From GCA-2683135 sp964507445 (lineage in GTDB: Bacteria > Planctomycetota > GCA-002687715), in NCBI GenBank assembly GCA_964507445.1, contig CAZDQF010000014.1:1-64000 (forward strand): a DNA stretch of 64,000 bases, given 5' to 3'. Below are positions 40,195 to 49,400 of the stretch, one piece after another. A program made the position numbers and the translations under genes. Within the stretch, counting starts at the first letter, position 1. Every line of letters begins with the position of its first letter. Under the pieces are notes generated by a model that was given only the letters and a program-made list of their open reading frames with translations, searched no databases and had not been told where the DNA came from.

Positions 40195-41570
40195 TGTGGG
40201 CAGCACTCCAGAACCTCTTCCGGATCGAGTCCATTCGGAAGAAGATCTTCGTCACCCTGGGGCTGTTGTTCATCGCCCGGGTGGGTCTGCAGGTTCCTCT
40301 GCCTGGGGTCGATTACGCTGCCTTCAAGACGTACCTGGGCGGCAATCGGGGGGGCGGCGCCTTTGACGAGGTGCTGAGCCTGTTCACCACCCTGTCCGGG
40401 GGGAACCTCAAGATGCCGGTGCTCTTCGCGCTCGGCATCCTGCCCTACATCACCAGCTCGATCATCTTCTCGTTGCTGACCAAGGTCATCCCCTCGCTGG
40501 AGGCCTTGAGCAAGGAGGGCGCGGCTGGCCAGAAGAAGATCAACCAGTATTCGCGCATGCTCACGGTGCCGATCTGCGTCTTTCAGGGGTTCGCCATCTG
40601 CTACTCGGTGTTCCAGGGCATGGCCTCCCAGACCGTGGCCGTGCCGGTGACGCTCGAGAACGGCCAGGAAGGGCTGCAGCAGGTCTTCGCCGTCAGCGGT
40701 GGGTTCTCCTTCTTCGGCTTCGCCCTACCAGCGGTGCTCGGTATGACCGCCGGCACCATCTTCCTGATGTGGCTCGGCGAGCAGATCACCGCCCACGGCA
40801 TCGGCAACGGCGTGTCCCTGCTCATCGTCGCCGGCATCGTGTCCGACCTGCCGGCCATGTTCGTCAGCATGTTCGAGGAGGCCATAGAGGATCGCACCTT
40901 CATCCTGAAGGCGGTCGTGCTCCTCGGCGTGTACTGCGCCATGGTCCTGGGCATCGTCTACATGACCAAGGGGCAACGACGAATACCCATCCAACAGGCC
41001 AAGCTGATGAAGGGCCGTCGCATGATGGGCGGCGCGAGGCACTATCTGCCCGTCAAGTTGAACATGGCCAACGTCATGCCGGTCATCTTCGCCTCCGCGC
41101 TCATGACCCTGCCCCTCACCATCGCCGCGGCCATCACCGGCGAGAACCTGAACTTCTATGGCGGCTGGTGGTACATGGTCCTGTTTTCCGGGTTGATCCT
41201 GTTCTTCGCCTTCTTCTGGACGTCGCTGATGTTCCAGCCGACGGAGATGGCCAACAACCTGAAGGAGCATGGCTCGTTCATCCCGGGTATCCGGCCGGGC
41301 AAGAAGACCGCTGACTTCCTCGAGAAGGTGATGACTCACATCACCCTTGTGGGCGCGGTCTGCCTGACCGGCGTGGCCGTGGTCCCCATGCTCATCACCG
41401 AGGAGTTGGACGCGTCGGTCTACACCCAGAGCTTCATGGGCGGCACCGGCATCCTCATCGTGGTGGGCGTGACCCTGGATCTGGTGGATCAGTTGAACGC
41501 CAGCCTGCTGCAACGGGAGTACCAGGGGTTCATGTCGGCTGGCGCCGCCAAGAAGGGAGCCCGTCGTTGA
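40194..41570 (+). CDS. secY: Preprotein translocase subunit SecY
   Basis: SecY is the channel-forming subunit of the SecYEG translocon in the cytoplasmic membrane. The 458 residues hold about ten membrane helices. Conserved blocks include FVTLGLLFIARVGLQVPLPGVD, FALGILPYITSSIIFSLLTKVIPSLE, GEQITAHGIGNGVSLLI, QRRIPIQQAKLMKGRRMMGGARHYLPVKLNMANVMPVIFASALM, and DFLEKVMTHITLVGAVCLTGVAVVPMLI. It is in the spc-operon position before adk. Its partner SecE is at 11005; SecG is not in the window. Confidence 0.97.
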   Translation: MWAALQNLFRIESIRKKIFVTLGLLFIARVGLQVPLPGVDYAAFKTYLGGNRGGGAFDEVLSLFTTLSGGNLKMPVLFALGILPYITSSIIFSLLTKVIPSLEALSKEGAAGQKKINQYSRMLTVPICVFQGFAICYSVFQGMASQTVAVPVTLENGQEGLQQVFAVSGGFSFFGFALPAVLGMTAGTIFLMWLGEQITAHGIGNGVSLLIVAGIVSDLPAMFVSMFEEAIEDRTFILKAVVLLGVYCAMVLGIVYMTKGQRRIPIQQAKLMKGRRMMGGARHYLPVKLNMANVMPVIFASALMTLPLTIAAAITGENLNFYGGWWYMVLFSGLILFFAFFWTSLMFQPTEMANNLKEHGSFIPGIRPGKKTADFLEKVMTHITLVGAVCLTGVAVVPMLITEELDASVYTQSFMGGTGILIVVGVTLDLVDQLNASLLQREYQGFMSAGAAKKGARR

Positions 41571-42220
41571 CCCTTGCCCTCGTTTTTCTCGGACCGCCGG
41601 GTGCCGGAAAGGGCACCCAGGCGAGGCGCTGCGCCACCCGGCGAGGGCTGGTGCACGTCTCCACCGGCGATCTGTTCCGAGAGAACCTGGAGGAGCAGAC
41701 TCCGGTCGGCCTGATGGCCAAGGGGTTCATGGACAGGGGCATGCTCGTGCCTGACGAGATGGTGTGTCAGATGGTGCGTGAGCGGCTGGAGGATGAGGAC
41801 ACGGACGACGGCTTCATCCTCGACGGCTTCCCGCGGACCGAATCCCAGGCGGAGACCCTGACCGGGGACCTCGGCCGCATGCAGCGTCCTCTGACCGACG
41901 TGATCTCGTTCGAGCTTGAGGACGACTGCCTCAAGGAGCGGATCTCCGGGCGGCTCACCTGCAAGCAGTGCAAGAGCCCGTTCCACCGGACCCTCAACCC
42001 GCCGACCAACGACGGCGTGTGCGACGCGTGTGGCGGGGAGCTCTATACCCGGGAGGATGACCGAGAGGAGGCCGTGGACGCTCGTCTCGGCGAATATCGT
42101 GACAAAACAGCACCACTACTCCAGTACTACGGAGATCGGGGGCTGCTTCGTGTGGTGGACGCTTCGGGGTCCGTCGATGACGTCTCCCGCGCCCTTGAGA
42201 GGGTGCTCGAAGACCGGTAG
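41567..42220 (+). CDS. adk: Adenylate kinase with zinc-binding lid
   Basis: Adk interconverts ATP + AMP and 2 ADP. The 217 residues have the P-loop GPPGAGKGTQ (residues 9-18), the AMP-site TGDLFREN, DGFPRT, and a long lid. The lid carries Cys132-x2-Cys135 and Cys152-x2-Cys155, the structural-zinc arrangement of Gram-positive type adenylate kinases that E. coli Adk lacks. The start is TTG at 41567, overlapping the secY stop, with GGGAG upstream. Confidence 0.95.
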   Translation: MTLALVFLGPPGAGKGTQARRCATRRGLVHVSTGDLFRENLEEQTPVGLMAKGFMDRGMLVPDEMVCQMVRERLEDEDTDDGFILDGFPRTESQAETLTGDLGRMQRPLTDVISFELEDDCLKERISGRLTCKQCKSPFHRTLNPPTNDGVCDACGGELYTREDDREEAVDARLGEYRDKTAPLLQYYGDRGLLRVVDASGSVDDVSRALERVLEDR

Positions 42221-42251
42221 ATTTGCGGGTTTACAGAAGAAGACCGGACAA

Positions 42252-43046
42252 GTGATCACCTATAAGTCGAGACGCGAAATCGATCGCATGCGTTCGGCCG
42301 GGCAGGTCATCGTCAAGGTCTTCGAGTTGGTCAAGGAATCGGTCCGGCCGGGCATCACGACGGCCGAGATCGATGCGCGGGTCGAGGACCTCATCCGGAG
42401 CGAGGGCGGCATTCCCTCCTTCAAGGGGTACCACGGCTTTCCGGGCAGCGTTTGTGCGTCGGTGAATGAGGAGATCGTCCATGGCATCCCGGGAGACCGG
42501 ACGCTGCAGGACGGTGATCTCTTCACCATCGACGTGGGGGTGATCATCCGTGGCTACCACGGGGATGCGGCCCGCAGCTTCCCGGTCGGATCGGTGAGTG
42601 ATGAGGTGGCCCGGTTAGCCGAGGTCACCGCGCAGGCATTGAACGACGGTATCGCCCAGTGTGTCCCGGGTAACAGGCTCTCTGACATCGCGCGCGCGGT
42701 GGAGCAGAGGGGCCGGGAGAGCGGGTACGGCATCGTCGAGCAGTACGTCGGACACGGGATCGGGACGGCGCTCCATGAGGAGCCTCAGGTGCCGAACCAC
42801 GTGAACGACTCGTTGTTGAAGAGTGACCTCGTCTTGAAGGCGGGGCTTGTGATCGCCATCGAGCCCATGTTCAACCTCGGAACGAGGGAGACCCGGGTGC
42901 TCGATGACGACTGGACGGTGGTGACCAAGGACGGACAGTGCTCGGCGCACTTCGAGGACACGGTCGCCATCACGCAGAACGGGCCAGAGATCATGACGCG
43001 TCCATCGGATCGTCAGGATCTCATCATCTGGCCGTTGACCGCATGA
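42252..43046 (+). CDS. map: Methionine aminopeptidase, type I
   Basis: Map removes the initiator methionine from nascent proteins. The 264 residues include YKSRREIDRMRSAGQVI, ICASVNEE-type VCASVNEEIVHGIPGDRTLQDGD, then metal ligands in TIDVGVIIRGYHGDAAR, QYVGHGIGTALHEEPQVPN, AIEPMFNLG and SAHFEDTVAI (two Asp, one His, two Glu). I chose the GTG at 42252, 31 bp after adk; the frame is open upstream through adk but is not a plausible N-terminus. There is no strong Shine-Dalgarno. In most bacteria infA follows; here rpmJ follows directly. Confidence 0.95.
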   Translation: MITYKSRREIDRMRSAGQVIVKVFELVKESVRPGITTAEIDARVEDLIRSEGGIPSFKGYHGFPGSVCASVNEEIVHGIPGDRTLQDGDLFTIDVGVIIRGYHGDAARSFPVGSVSDEVARLAEVTAQALNDGIAQCVPGNRLSDIARAVEQRGRESGYGIVEQYVGHGIGTALHEEPQVPNHVNDSLLKSDLVLKAGLVIAIEPMFNLGTRETRVLDDDWTVVTKDGQCSAHFEDTVAITQNGPEIMTRPSDRQDLIIWPLTA

Positions 43047-43083
43047 CCTCCGGGTGGAGGCGTGCGGAGTTCGGAGAAGCGCG

Positions 43084-43200
43084 ATGAAAGTAAGAGCTTC
43101 GGTCAGGAGGATCTGCGAAGGGTGCAAGATCGTTCGCCGTCGCGGCGTGCTTCGTGTGATCTGCAAGCTGGACCCCAGGCACAAGCAGCGCCAGGGATGA
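43084..43200 (+). CDS. rpmJ: 50S ribosomal protein L36
   Basis: This 38-residue zinc protein was found by reading the short gap after map. It begins MKVRASVRRICEGCK and ends KLDPRHKQRQG. Zinc ligands are Cys11, Cys14, Cys27 and His33, the CCCH pattern of the zinc-binding L36 form. GGAGAAGCG precedes the ATG. It occupies the standard slot before rpsM at the head of the alpha operon. Confidence 0.95.
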   Translation: MKVRASVRRICEGCKIVRRRGVLRVICKLDPRHKQRQG

Positions 43201-43228
43201 GCGGCAATAGCTTACGGAGCTGAACCAG

Positions 43229-43612
43229 ATGCCACGCATCGCAGGTGTAGACGTCCCCCCGAACAAGGTGTGCAAGATCGCCTTTCGGTACATCTACGGG
43301 GTCGGGCCCAAGCTGGCCAAGGACATTTGTGACGAGCTCGGGATCGAGCCCGACCGCAAGTCCCGGGACCTCACGGACGAGGAGGTCACCAAGGTCAGCG
43401 CGTTGATCGACCGCAAGTACCACGTGGAGGGCTACCTCCGCCGGGCGATCACGCAGAACCTGGCTCGGCTGAAGAACATCCGCTGCTACCGCGGGATCCG
43501 GCACATCCGGAGCCTCCCCGTGCGTGGACAGCAAACCCAGAGTAACGCTCGAACGCGTAAGGGCAGGAAGAAGACGGTCGCCGGCAAGAAGTCGGTGAAG
43601 CAGATGCGCTGA
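43229..43612 (+). CDS. rpsM: 30S ribosomal protein S13
   Basis: S13 forms the 30S side of the head bridges with L5 and L31. The 127 residues contain MPRIAGVDVPPNKVCKIAFRYIYGVGPKLAKDICDELGI, a helix-hairpin segment, and the basic tail RCYRGIRHIRSLPVRGQQTQSNARTRKGRKKTVAGKK. The match is full length and unambiguous. Confidence 0.97.
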   Translation: MPRIAGVDVPPNKVCKIAFRYIYGVGPKLAKDICDELGIEPDRKSRDLTDEEVTKVSALIDRKYHVEGYLRRAITQNLARLKNIRCYRGIRHIRSLPVRGQQTQSNARTRKGRKKTVAGKKSVKQMR

Positions 43613-43671
43613 CCCTCCAGGGGGGAAGCGGTCCTGCTGCATCGACCAGGTTCGAGACACGTAGCAATCAC

Positions 43672-44052
43672 ATGGCGAGACCAGGCAAGAAGAAGATCAA
43701 ACGGACCGTCGCGAAGGCGGTGGTTCACGTCAAGGCGACGTTCAACAACACGATCGTCACCGTCACCGACGTGCAGGGGAACACCCTGTGCTGGGCCAGC
43801 TCCGGCACCATCGGCTACAAGGGCTCGAGGAAGAGCACGCCCTTCGCCGCCCAGCGGGCAGCTGAACGGGCGGCGGATCTGGCCCTCAAGTTCGGCGTGC
43901 GGGAGTGCGAGGTCCGGCTCAAGGGCCCCGGCTCCGGTCGCGAATCGGCGGTGCGTGCCATCCGTGGTGGCGGCATCGACATCAAGGCTATCGAAGACGT
44001 GACCGCCGTCCCCCATAACGGCTGCCGCCCGCGCAAGCGTCGGCGCGTCTGA
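43672..44052 (+). CDS. rpsK: 30S ribosomal protein S11
   Basis: S11 lies on the 30S platform near the mRNA exit. The 126 residues have a lysine-rich N-terminus (RPGKKKIKRTVAK), then HVKATFNNTIVTVTDVQGNTLCWASSGTIGYKGSRKSTPFAAQ, and the typical ending DVTAVPHNGCRPRKRRRV. rpsD follows after 16 bp. Confidence 0.98.
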   Translation: MARPGKKKIKRTVAKAVVHVKATFNNTIVTVTDVQGNTLCWASSGTIGYKGSRKSTPFAAQRAAERAADLALKFGVRECEVRLKGPGSGRESAVRAIRGGGIDIKAIEDVTAVPHNGCRPRKRRRV

Positions 44053-44068
44053 GGAGAACGACAGAGAA

Positions 44069-44707
44069 ATGGCTGTCTACAACGGACCCAAGTGCAGGCT
44101 GTGCCGTCGGGAGGGCATGAAGCTCTACCTGAAGGGCGAGCGTTGCCACACCAACAAGTGCGCCATCACCAAGCGCGGCGACAACTACCCGCCGGGTATG
44201 CAGGGCTGGAAGCGGCCCCGCAAGCCGTCCCAGTACGGTCTGCAGCTGCGAGAGAAGCAGCGGCTGAAGCGTATGTACGGCGTCCTGGAGCGGCAGTTCC
44301 GCAGGACGTTCTCCATCGCCCAGAACCTGCGAGGCAACACCGGTGAGCTGACTCTTCAGCTCATGGAGCGTCGCCTCGACAACGTCGTCCGGGCTTCCGG
44401 ACTGGCTTACGGCATCAGCGCCGCGCGGCAGATGGTGACCCACGGCCTGGTGCAGTTGAACGGCCGCAAGGTCGACGTGCCGAGCATCATGGTCAAGATC
44501 GGAGATGTGATCTCCGTGCACGGACGTGAGCGCACCCAGAAGTGGGCGCGCGGCGTCGTGGAGGCCACACAGGCCTACCAGCCGGTGCCCGGCTGGTTGG
44601 AACGGGACGACGAGAAGTTGACGGTGAAGGTGCTGAATCTGCCGACGCGGGAGGAGTTCCCGCTGCAGATCCGCGAGCAGCTCATCGTCGAGGGTTGCTC
44701 CAAGTAG
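44069..44707 (+). CDS. rpsD: 30S ribosomal protein S4, zinc-binding form
   Basis: S4 initiates 16S folding and, in E. coli, represses the alpha operon. The 212 residues retain the N-terminal zinc-site pattern Cys9-x2-Cys12 and Cys26-x4-Cys31. The body includes NYPPGMQGWKRPRKPSQYGLQLREKQRLKRMYGVLERQF and the S4 RNA-binding domain MERRLDNVVRASGLAYGISAARQMVTHGLVQLNGRKVDVPS. GAGGAGAA precedes the start. Confidence 0.97.
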   Translation: MAVYNGPKCRLCRREGMKLYLKGERCHTNKCAITKRGDNYPPGMQGWKRPRKPSQYGLQLREKQRLKRMYGVLERQFRRTFSIAQNLRGNTGELTLQLMERRLDNVVRASGLAYGISAARQMVTHGLVQLNGRKVDVPSIMVKIGDVISVHGRERTQKWARGVVEATQAYQPVPGWLERDDEKLTVKVLNLPTREEFPLQIREQLIVEGCSK

Positions 44708-44755
44708 GGGTTCTTTGGCCCTCCGAGAGGGTCGAGTGCAGGAGACCGACAACAC

Positions 44756-45772
44756 ATGCGTATCCGCTGGCGCAATCTGGAGCTTCCGAGCAGGGTCGTC
44801 GTCGATCGAACGACCCTGACCGAGACTTACGGCAAGTTCACCATCGATCCCTTCGAGCGTGGATTCGGCCACACCATCGGCAACGGCCTTCGTCGCGTGC
44901 TGCTCTCGAGCCTCGAGGGCACCGCCGTGCAGTGGTTCACCATGACCGGTGCCATGCACGAGTTTCAGGCGGTGGAAGGTGTGGTCGAAGACGTGACCGA
45001 GATCGCCCTGCAGATCAAGCAGCTGCTGGTGCGGATCCCCGGCGAGGGTCCGGTGACCCTGCGTGTGGAGAAGAGCGAGAAGGGACCCGTCACCGCTGCG
45101 GACATCGTCTGCTCGGGTGACGCCGAGATCTGCAACCCTGACCTGCACATCTGCACCCTCTCCAATAAGCTCGACTTCGAGCTGATCATGGAGGCGGACC
45201 GTGGTCGGGGTTACGTCACCGCGGAGGAGAACGAGGCCGGCGGTGGTCGTCACTCGGACTCCGGCGCGCGGCGTGGCTCGAGGGACGTGGAGCAGGAGAT
45301 CGGCAAGATCTGGGTCGACTCCATCTTCAGCCCCGTGCTGCGGGTCAAGTACGCCACGGATGACACCCGTGTGGGCAACCTCACGGACTACGACAGCCTG
45401 GTGGTGGAGGTCTGGACGGACGGGACCGTGCGTCCGGAGGAGGCCCTGGCCGAGTCCGCCAAGATCTTCCGCAAGTTCCTCAACCCGCTGTGCAGCTACG
45501 GCTCACCCGGGTCCGAGATCCCCGCGGATGACTCGGCGGACGTCGAGGGGGAACCCGAGGAGAGCCTGGACGACGTGCTCTACAACAAGCCCATCGCGGA
45601 GCTGGACCTCTCGGTTCGTTCGAGCAACTGCCTGGAGGCGGAGCGCATCTTCACCGTCGGCGACCTGATGGGTCGGACAGAGGCGAGCCTGATGTCGGTT
45701 CGCAACTTCGGCAAGACCAGCCTGGAGGAGATCAAGGCCAAGCTCGTGGAGCTGGGCCTGACCCTCACCTGA
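44756..45772 (+). CDS. rpoA: DNA-directed RNA polymerase subunit alpha
   Basis: Alpha dimerises to nucleate polymerase assembly, and its C-terminal domain contacts UP elements and activators. The 338 residues include the N-terminal domain (FTIDPFERGFGHTIGNGLRRVLLSSLEGTAVQW, FELIMEADRGRGYVTAEEN). A flexible acidic linker (about 240-262) leads to the C-terminal domain (LDLSVRSSNCLEAERIFTVGDLMGRTEASLMSVRNFGKTSLEEIKAKL). About ten extra residues, Gly/Arg/Ser-rich (AGGGRHSDSGARRGSR), follow the GRGYV loop compared with E. coli alpha. Confidence 0.97.
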   Translation: MRIRWRNLELPSRVVVDRTTLTETYGKFTIDPFERGFGHTIGNGLRRVLLSSLEGTAVQWFTMTGAMHEFQAVEGVVEDVTEIALQIKQLLVRIPGEGPVTLRVEKSEKGPVTAADIVCSGDAEICNPDLHICTLSNKLDFELIMEADRGRGYVTAEENEAGGGRHSDSGARRGSRDVEQEIGKIWVDSIFSPVLRVKYATDDTRVGNLTDYDSLVVEVWTDGTVRPEEALAESAKIFRKFLNPLCSYGSPGSEIPADDSADVEGEPEESLDDVLYNKPIAELDLSVRSSNCLEAERIFTVGDLMGRTEASLMSVRNFGKTSLEEIKAKLVELGLTLT

Positions 45773-45821
45773 GAGAGACAAACGACGGCGCGGTGAGCGC
45801 CCAGTCGAGGAGCATGGACCC

Positions 45822-46208
45822 GTGCGACACAAGGTAAAAGGCCGCAAGCTCAACCGAAGCGGGGCGCACCGCAAGGCCCTGGGCCGGAATCTGTTCCGTG
45901 CGTTGATCACCCATCACCGCATCGAGACCACTCCGGAGAAGGCCAAGCACTACCGGCCCATGGCGGAGAAGCTCATCACCCTCTCCAAGAACAAGACCCT
46001 GGCCAACGTCCGTCGGGCCATGGCCGAGGTCCCGGACAAGACCGTGATCCGGAAGCTGTTCGACGAGATCGGCCCTCATTTCAAGGACCGTCCGGGCGGC
46101 TACACGCGCATCGTTCGCATGGCCAAGAACCGGCTGGGGGACAACGGCGGTCGCGCGGTCTGGGAGCTGGTGGGCCTGGACAAGGCCGTGATGGAGGAGG
46201 AGGACTAA
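45822..46208 (+). CDS. rplQ: 50S ribosomal protein L17
   Basis: L17 sits next to the tunnel exit. The 128 residues start at GTG (45822) and read MRHKVKGRKLNRSGAHRKALGRNLFRALITHHRIETTPEKAKHYRPMAEKLITL, ending with GYTRIVRMAKNRLGDNGGRAVWELV. It is the last gene of the long ribosomal-protein array and is followed by a terminator-like hairpin. Confidence 0.97.
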   Translation: MRHKVKGRKLNRSGAHRKALGRNLFRALITHHRIETTPEKAKHYRPMAEKLITLSKNKTLANVRRAMAEVPDKTVIRKLFDEIGPHFKDRPGGYTRIVRMAKNRLGDNGGRAVWELVGLDKAVMEEED

Positions 46209-46242
46209 GCTCCTCCCGATCGCTCCTGGTGTCCCAACTCAT

Positions 46243-46278
46243 CGCGTCGTCGGTCCCTCCGGGGTCGACGGCGCGTTT
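46243..46278 (+). terminator. Terminator-like hairpin after rplQ
   Basis: CGCG-T-CGTCG (46243-46252) pairs with CGACG-G-CGCG (46266-46275; one G-U pair), extended inside by CCC/GGG, and is followed by TTT. The T tract is short, but the position 34 bp after the last ribosomal gene fits the end of the alpha operon. Confidence 0.6.
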
Positions 46279-46290
46279 GCATGGAGCCCG

Positions 46291-46440
46291 ATGACCTACC
46301 TCATGCAGAGCGACCCACGGACGGCGCCGGAAGGCCCCGACGACTGGGGGCCGGGCCAGTGGGGCGCCTTCGGCGCCATGTCGCTGCTGTTCCTTCTGGC
46401 GTGCGTCCTCATCAGCCGTACCGGCGCGCCCCGCGAGTGA
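46291..46440 (+). CDS. Small single-helix membrane protein, hypothetical
   Basis: This 49-residue ORF is not one I recognise. It begins MTYLMQSDPRTAPEGPDDWGPGQW, has one hydrophobic helix (MSLLFLLACVLIS) and ends RTGAPRE. GGAG is 5 nt before the ATG. It lies after the rplQ hairpin and converges on dnaE 30 bp away. The Pro/Gly/Trp-rich head followed by one helix is a plausible small membrane protein, but the size leaves real doubt. Confidence 0.45.
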   Translation: MTYLMQSDPRTAPEGPDDWGPGQWGAFGAMSLLFLLACVLISRTGAPRE

Positions 46441-46470
46441 TCGGGGCCGGGCGGCTACGACGGCTCCGGG

Positions 46471-49400
46471 TCAGTTGAGGACGACTCTCTCCGTCCCCAG
46501 CACCTTCTCCAGGTCGGTCAGGAGCTCGGGGGAGAACTGGATGCGGAACTCGTCGCCTGCCTGGATGGTCACGGACCCCAGCTCAGCCTTCCGATAGTCG
46601 AAGAACACCGGCATGTTGCCGGGGTGCGCCTTCAGGACGCGGTGGACGGCGGGGACGATCATCTCCAGTTCGTCGCTGTCCGCGATGGCCAGGGTGAGCT
46701 TGCGCGCGAGCACGTGGCGCGCCTCGTTCAGCTCGATGATCTCCTGGACGCGGATGGACGGGTCATCACGACGGCGGTCCACCTCTCCCTTGAGGTAGCA
46801 GATCTTGTCCTCGCTGATGCGGTCGATCATCTGCAGGTAGACCTCGGAGAACAGGACCGCGTCGCAGTTCCCGGAGAAGTCCTCGAATCGGGCGATGCCC
46901 ATCTTCTGGCCGGCGTTCTTGCCCTTTCGGATGGTGACGGCGCGGACGCTGGTGATCATCCCGCCGACGGCGACCCGGCTGGACTCCTCCATGCGGCTCA
47001 GGTCACTGATGCTGGCGGAGGAGAACCGGGTGATGGCGCTGCGGTGACGGTTCAGGGGGTGCCCCGTCAGGTAGAAGCCCAGCACGTCCTTCTCCTTCTG
47101 AAGCCGGTCCTGCTCGTCGAACTCCGGCAGCGAGGGGAGGGCCTCGGTCTCGGTCTCCGTCAGGGCGTCCTCGAAGTCGCCGGCGCCGAACAGGGAGAAC
47201 TGGCCCGTGCGACGATCGCGGTCCGCAGCGGAGCCCGTCGCCAGGGCGTCCTCCAGGATGGCGCACTTCTGCGCCCGATTCCCCTCCAGGGAGTCCATGG
47301 CTCCGGACCAGATGAGGGCCTCCATGCAGGCCTTGTTGGCCTTGCCGACGTCCACCCGCTCGCACAGGTCCCAGAGGGTCCTGAACTCGCCGTTGGTCTG
47401 GCGCGCGTCGCTGATGGACTGCACGGCGCCTTCGCCCACCCCCTTCAGGGCGGCGAGGGCGAAGCGGACCTTGCCGTCTTCCACCTTGAACCGGGGGCCG
47501 CTCCGGTTGACGTCCGGGGGGAGCACCTCGATGCCCATGGCCCGGCATTCCTCGGTGTACTCGACGGTCTTGTCGATGGAGATCATCTCGCAGGTCAGGA
47601 CCGCCGCCATGTACTCGTTTGGGTAGTTCGCCTTGAGCCAGGCGGTCTGGTAGGTGACCAGGGCGTAGGCGGCGCTGTGGGACTTGTTGAAGCCGTAGCC
47701 GGCGAAGTACTCGATGAGGTCGAACACGTCCGCCGCCTTGCCCTTGTCCACTCCGTTGGCGACGGCGCCGTCAACGAACTGTGACTTGAAGCGCGCCAGC
47801 ACCTCCGGCTTCTTCTTGCCCATGGCCTTGCGGAGGTTGTCGGCGTCGTTCATGGAGAAGCCGCTGAGCACGTTGCTGATCCTCATCACCTGTTCCTGGT
47901 ACAGGATGACGCCCAGGCTCTCGGCCAGGATCGGTTCCAGGGAGGGGTGGGGATACTCGATGGCCTCCTCGCCGTGCTTTCTGCGGACGTAGCTGTCCAC
48001 CATGCCGGAGCCGAGGGGGCCCGGCCGGTACAGGGCGAGGACGGCGATGACGTCCGCGAACCGGTCGGGCTTGAGGCGTCGGAGCAGGTTGATCATGCCC
48101 TCGGACTCCAACTGGAACACCCCGGAGGAGTCTCCCCGTTGCAGGAGCTCGAACGTCTTGGGGTCATCCAGGGGGATCTGCTCGATGTCCACGTGGACGC
48201 CCGCCACCTCGGCGATGTTGTTCACCGCTTCCTTGATGATCGTCAGGGTGCGGAGACCGAGGAAGTCCACCTTGAGGAGCCCCACCTCTTCGAGGATGTC
48301 CATGCTCCACTGGGTGGTGATGTCGTCGTCCTTCTGGAACAGGGGGACGCGATCCGTCAGGGGCCTGTCGGAGATCACCACGCCGGCGGCGTGGATGGAG
48401 GCGTGCCGCGCCGTGCCGTCGAGCTTGAGGGCGATGTCGAACAAGCGGCGGTTCTGGTCGCTCTCCTTGTAGAGCGCCTGGACCTCCGGGTCGGAGGCCA
48501 GGGCGCCCTTGAGGGTGTCCTTGGGGCCGTTGGGGATCTTCTTGGCGATCCGGTCCACGTCGCCGAGGGGGACGTCCAGCACCCGGCCCACGTCGCGGAT
48601 CACCCCCCGCGCCTTCATGGTGCCGAAGGTGATGATCTGGGCGACGTGATCCCGGCCGTACTTCTTTTCCACGTACCGGATGACATCCGCTCTTCCGTCC
48701 TTGCAGAAGTCGATGTCGATATCGGGCATGGAGATCCGCTCGGAGTTGAGGAACCGCTCGAAGAGCAGGTCGTAATGCAGCGGGTCCAGCTGGGTGATGT
48801 CCAGCGCGTAGGCGACGATGGAGCCGGCGGCGGAGCCACGTCCGGGGCCCACGGGGATCTCGGCTTGCCGGGCGTACCTGATGAAGTCCCAGGTGATGAG
48901 GAAGTAGTCGATGAACCCCATGGTGGAGATGACGTCCATCTCGTACTCGAGCCGCTCCCTGACCCGGGGCGTGATCTCGCGGTACTTGCGCGCGACCCCT
49001 TCCTCGCAGAGCTCGCGGAAGTAGGTGGCTGAGTCCTTCGAATCGGGCGCCGTGAAGGCCGGCAGGAATCGGTTGCCGAAGTCGATCTGGACGTCGCAGC
49101 GGTCGGCGATCTCCCGGGTGGACGTGACCGCCTGGGGCATGTCGCTGAACAGCTCCGCCATCTGCTCCGTGTCTTTGAAGTAGAGCTCCCGGGTGGTCAT
49201 CTTGAACCGCTCCGGGTCGGCCTCGATCTTCCCGGTCCCGACGCAGAGCGCCACGTCCTGGGCCTTCCAGTCGTCGGCGCCCACGTAGTGGATGTCGTTG
49301 GTGCCGACCAGGGGCGCGCCGGTGGCCTTGCTCAGCTCCTTCATGGCCTCCCGGGTGGTGTCCTCCAGGTCGATGCCGTGGTTCATCACTTCGAGGTAGA

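Noticed and set aside
46281..46478. 65-codon frame overlapping the small membrane ORF after rplQ
   Set aside because: Arg/Pro/Gly-rich, no Shine-Dalgarno, and overlaps the dnaE end; the frame at 46291 has GGAG and a membrane helix.
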